This document shows, piece after piece, positions 38,992 through 40,961 of a stretch of DNA of 40,961 nt. How positions within the stretch are numbered: position 1 is the first letter of the stretch; each line of letters opens with the position of its first letter. Source of the DNA: Microthrixaceae bacterium (GTDB taxonomy: Bacteria > Actinomycetota > Acidimicrobiia > Acidimicrobiales > Microtrichaceae); assembly GCA_020027475.1 (NCBI GenBank), contig JAHRAZ010000067.1, forward strand, positions 1 through 40,961. Direction: 5' to 3'. The notes under the pieces are model-generated. The model saw only the letters and a program-made list of their open reading frames with translations, was not told where the DNA came from and did no database searches. The translations under genes and the position numbers were made by a program.

Positions 38992-40902
38992 CTAGGGCCC
39001 TCCCGGGATTGTCGTGGTTGTTGTTGCCGGTCCTGCCGGAATTGTGATGGTTTCTGTGAACGAACCGATCGCACCGTCGACGTCGGTCACAGTGAGGGTG
39101 ACCTCGTAATCACCGGAGTCAGGGAAAAGAATATCGACTGTTTCGTCGGTGGACGTGCCGAGAGATCCGAAATCCCACAGTCGCGAGGTGATTCCAGCAT
39201 TACCTGCATAGGGCGGATCGGTTGAAAGATCGGTGAACGCAATGGACGTTGGCGCCGGGTTCGGCGTCGAATACGAAAATAGAGTCGATGGTGGATGATT
39301 GATCCGGAACTCGTCGAGGACTTCCCCGGTTGTCGTGAACTGGACGATCGTGTGGGTACCGCCTCCTGAAATGGGCACAACGTAGGTCCAGGATGGGTCC
39401 GTTGAACTGGCAACGGGAACTCCGGCGGAGTCACGCAACTCCCAAGACTGAAACAAGGGGGGATTGGACGGTGTGAATGTGATCGCGTGCCCGGTATCCA
39501 GATTCACCAGAGGCGGTGTCTTGGAAACATCGGGCAGCGGGAAGAACAGCGTGTCGGACTCGCCTCCCGGGGCCAGCAGTACCTGGACGGTCCGAACCAC
39601 CCTGCCACCATCTGCATCCGTGATCGTAAGGTCAACGGTCTGAGTGCCGGATGCATCCACAGGGAAGACATAACCTGTGACCGGATTGGTACTGAACTCC
39701 GCTCCGGGCAGCTGCCATTCGTATCCGAGGTCGGCCGACGACCCGTCCGGGTCGTACGCTTCGGCCTCGAAGGTGAATTCGGTGCTTCCTGCGATCCCGA
39801 TGAGGCGCCCATCCGCAAGAGTGATGCTGACGCCATCGATTATCGGCTGCTGATTCTCCAGAACCACCGTCTTTGAAACCCTGGAAACGTTGCCGGAGTC
39901 ATCGGTTACCCGCAGATTGATTTGCTTGGGTCCGGGGGTACTCCATTCAAAGACGGGTGCCACTCCGGTCGAGGAGGAAGGGGAGCCGCCAACCGCGGTC
40001 CATTGATACGTCAAGCCAGACGAGTCAGTGTCCAGATCCCAGGAACTCGCCCCCGACAGGTTCACTCTGTAGGGCGAGGACGGTGTTCGCGGCTCGATAA
40101 CGCCAACATCAATCACGGCCTGCGGTCGAAGGCTTCCGGGAATCAAGCCTTCCAACGCGGCTGCGGTTCCCCGACGGGTTGCACTGGTGTGCAGTGTTGC
40201 ACCGGACGCCAATTCTGCATCCACAACAACCTGTTTGCAGTATGCACCTGAGCAGGTCGCCGTGACTGACCCGGCGTCCGCCAAGCCATGGACGATTGTC
40301 TGGTTCTTGTGCTCCACGTGCGGGATGCCCAATGAGCAGGCACGGCGCACGAGAGCCGGTCCGGAATCCACGGTGGCTGTCTTGTACACAACCAATTCCG
40401 GCTCGGTTCCGAAATAGCGCAGGTTGAGAATCAAGCTGGGATCACCGGCGGGAGAAGCAGAAGGGGAGCAGTCGACAAGAGAGGTCCCTGTGGATGCCGC
40501 GAGGCTCTGGTCCAGGATCATCTCGGCGCTGGCAACGTCTCGGGCGATGTAAGTCTCCAGGAGTCGAGTCTGGGCAGCATCAGAGAATCGGCCGGCGGTT
40601 TCGCCCTGGCTGGTAATCGCCAAGACCATCCAGCCCCCGACGGGAGCAAGGACTATCCCTGCAATGGCCACGGTGAGCAAGATTTCGACAAGAGTGAACC
40701 CCGATTGGTTTCTTGATCTACGCAGGTGCGACACGCGTCCGGCCGGGGCAACCGAACCAGTGGAACCCAGATCGGCGGTTGCCGATTCTGCAGTGCCCAG
40801 ATCTGGGTTCAGCTGATTCAGGGTTCCAGATCCCGAACGCGGCCAACCAGCCGGGGGGATGGCGGCCACCTCATCCGAGTGGCGGTGATGAAAACCGATC
40901 AT
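38992..40902 (-). CDS. PilW-like prepilin with PKD-type domains
   Basis: A 636-residue prepilin-like protein. The type IV N-methylation motif is at about residues 67-85 ('SGFTLVEILLTVAIAGIVL'), with cleavage expected between Gly68 and Phe69. Three PKD-like immunoglobulin folds follow: about residues 270-345 ('LTYQWTAVGG'), 350-430 ('AYDPDGSSADLGYEWQLPG') and 545-625 ('FTDLSTDPPYAG', 'DSGDYEVTLTVTDVDG'), then a Thr-rich end. A 68-residue leader before the cleavage site is very long. A GTG at 40734 would leave a normal 12-residue leader, but the ATG at 40902 overlaps the stop of the upstream gene (ATGA), favouring the long form. Part of a surface-fibre operon. Confidence 0.8.
   Translation of the reverse strand: MIGFHHRHSDEVAAIPPAGWPRSGSGTLNQLNPDLGTAESATADLGSTGSVAPAGRVSHLRRSRNQSGFTLVEILLTVAIAGIVLAPVGGWMVLAITSQGETAGRFSDAAQTRLLETYIARDVASAEMILDQSLAASTGTSLVDCSPSASPAGDPSLILNLRYFGTEPELVVYKTATVDSGPALVRRACSLGIPHVEHKNQTIVHGLADAGSVTATCSGAYCKQVVVDAELASGATLHTSATRRGTAAALEGLIPGSLRPQAVIDVGVIEPRTPSSPYRVNLSGASSWDLDTDSSGLTYQWTAVGGSPSSSTGVAPVFEWSTPGPKQINLRVTDDSGNVSRVSKTVVLENQQPIIDGVSITLADGRLIGIAGSTEFTFEAEAYDPDGSSADLGYEWQLPGAEFSTNPVTGYVFPVDASGTQTVDLTITDADGGRVVRTVQVLLAPGGESDTLFFPLPDVSKTPPLVNLDTGHAITFTPSNPPLFQSWELRDSAGVPVASSTDPSWTYVVPISGGGTHTIVQFTTTGEVLDEFRINHPPSTLFSYSTPNPAPTSIAFTDLSTDPPYAGNAGITSRLWDFGSLGTSTDETVDILFPDSGDYEVTLTVTDVDGAIGSFTETITIPAGPATTTTTIPGGP
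40763..40810. repeat. Inverted repeat within the prepilin N-terminal extension
   Basis: gaacccagatc (40763-40773) and gatctgggttc (40800-40810) are perfect 11-bp inverted repeats around 26 bases. They lie inside the region translated only if the ATG at 40902 is used. A hairpin there would suit a leader or intercistronic RNA better than a coding region. Confidence 0.5.
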
Positions 40903-40961
40903 GGCTGTCCGACCACAACTTGTCCCACAACGAAGCTCGAGGAATCTGTGTTGTCGGTGAC
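40899..40961 (-). CDS. C-terminal end of an upstream pilin-operon gene (cut by window edge)
   Basis: The last 20 codons and a TGA stop (40899-40901) of a minus-strand gene that continues past the right edge. The visible end is Ser/Val/Gly-rich ('SSSFVVGQVVVGQP'). The stop overlaps the ATG of the PilW-like gene by two bases (ATGA), so it belongs to the same operon and is likely another pilin-like or minor pilin protein. Its identity cannot be given from this fragment. Confidence 0.6.
   Translation of the reverse strand, partial: VTDNTDSSSFVVGQVVVGQP

Overview
The window is high-GC DNA (roughly 60-65 % by eye). It carries many GTG and some TTG starts, actinobacterial-type gene families (WS/DGAT acyltransferase, SCP2-domain protein, AbiEi-like/DUF559 protein, DUF427, DUF1269) and a type-B succinate dehydrogenase with one membrane anchor. 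This fits an actinobacterium. My best guess is a marine or freshwater Acidimicrobiia, but that rank is inference. There are no rRNA genes, tRNA genes, transposases, phage genes or CRISPR arrays. Almost everything is chromosomal housekeeping or accessory metabolism.

Layout. 1-2.4 kb: the start of a lipoprotein gene that runs off the left edge, an AlkD-like DNA glycosylase, and a ChlI/MoxR-type AAA+ ATPase. 2.6-4.2 kb: a DUF427 protein convergent with a PrmA-like methyltransferase. 4.35-9.5 kb: a plus-strand cluster sdhC-sdhA-sdhB, then two tandem paralogous lipoproteins (the first overlapping the sdhB stop), then a QueF-like reductase. 9.9-14.2 kb: a minus-strand sulfatase, its radical-SAM maturase and a small K+ channel. 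14.6 kb: a short HPF/RaiA ribosome hibernation factor. 15.0-18.0 kb: a pentapeptide-repeat membrane protein, an AI-2E-family transporter and three tiny membrane ORFs. 18.2-20.6 kb: a WS/DGAT acyltransferase after an alpha/beta hydrolase. 20.8-23.8 kb: a DUF1269 protein divergent from a SulP anion permease. 23.9-27.6 kb: an AraC regulator, a DUF7064-like protein divergent from an SCP2 protein, and an Fpg-like glycosylase. 27.7-34.7 kb: malate dehydrogenase, a heterodimeric ABC exporter and an aldehyde dehydrogenase. 34.85-40.96 kb: an AbiEi-like/DUF559 protein and an operon of type IV pilin-like proteins cut by the right edge.

The non-coding DNA is the unusual part. (i) Nearly every gene boundary holds its own short tandem-repeat array, with units of 6 to 30 bp and a sequence private to that locus. 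Several arrays run into reading frames, where the unit is a multiple of three. (ii) An almost perfect 48-bp palindrome (22-bp arms, 4-nt loop) occurs three times, each time just downstream of a minus-strand gene. (iii) An 18-bp motif, CTTGCCGA-n3-TGGCTAG, occurs four times plus one weaker copy. Every copy points the same way relative to the nearest downstream gene: sulfatase, HPF, pentapeptide/AI-2E, DUF1269 and SulP. That suggests an undescribed regulon. (iv) The 440-bp gap after queF holds a run of hairpins ending in a strong terminator, a possible structured RNA.

Functionally, SdhCAB and malate dehydrogenase belong to the TCA cycle and respiration. The sulfatase, its maturase and SulP could together release and import sulfate, and they share the 18-bp motif. 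The pilin-like proteins with PKD domains suggest a surface fibre. All functions are inferred by reading motifs, without database searches.
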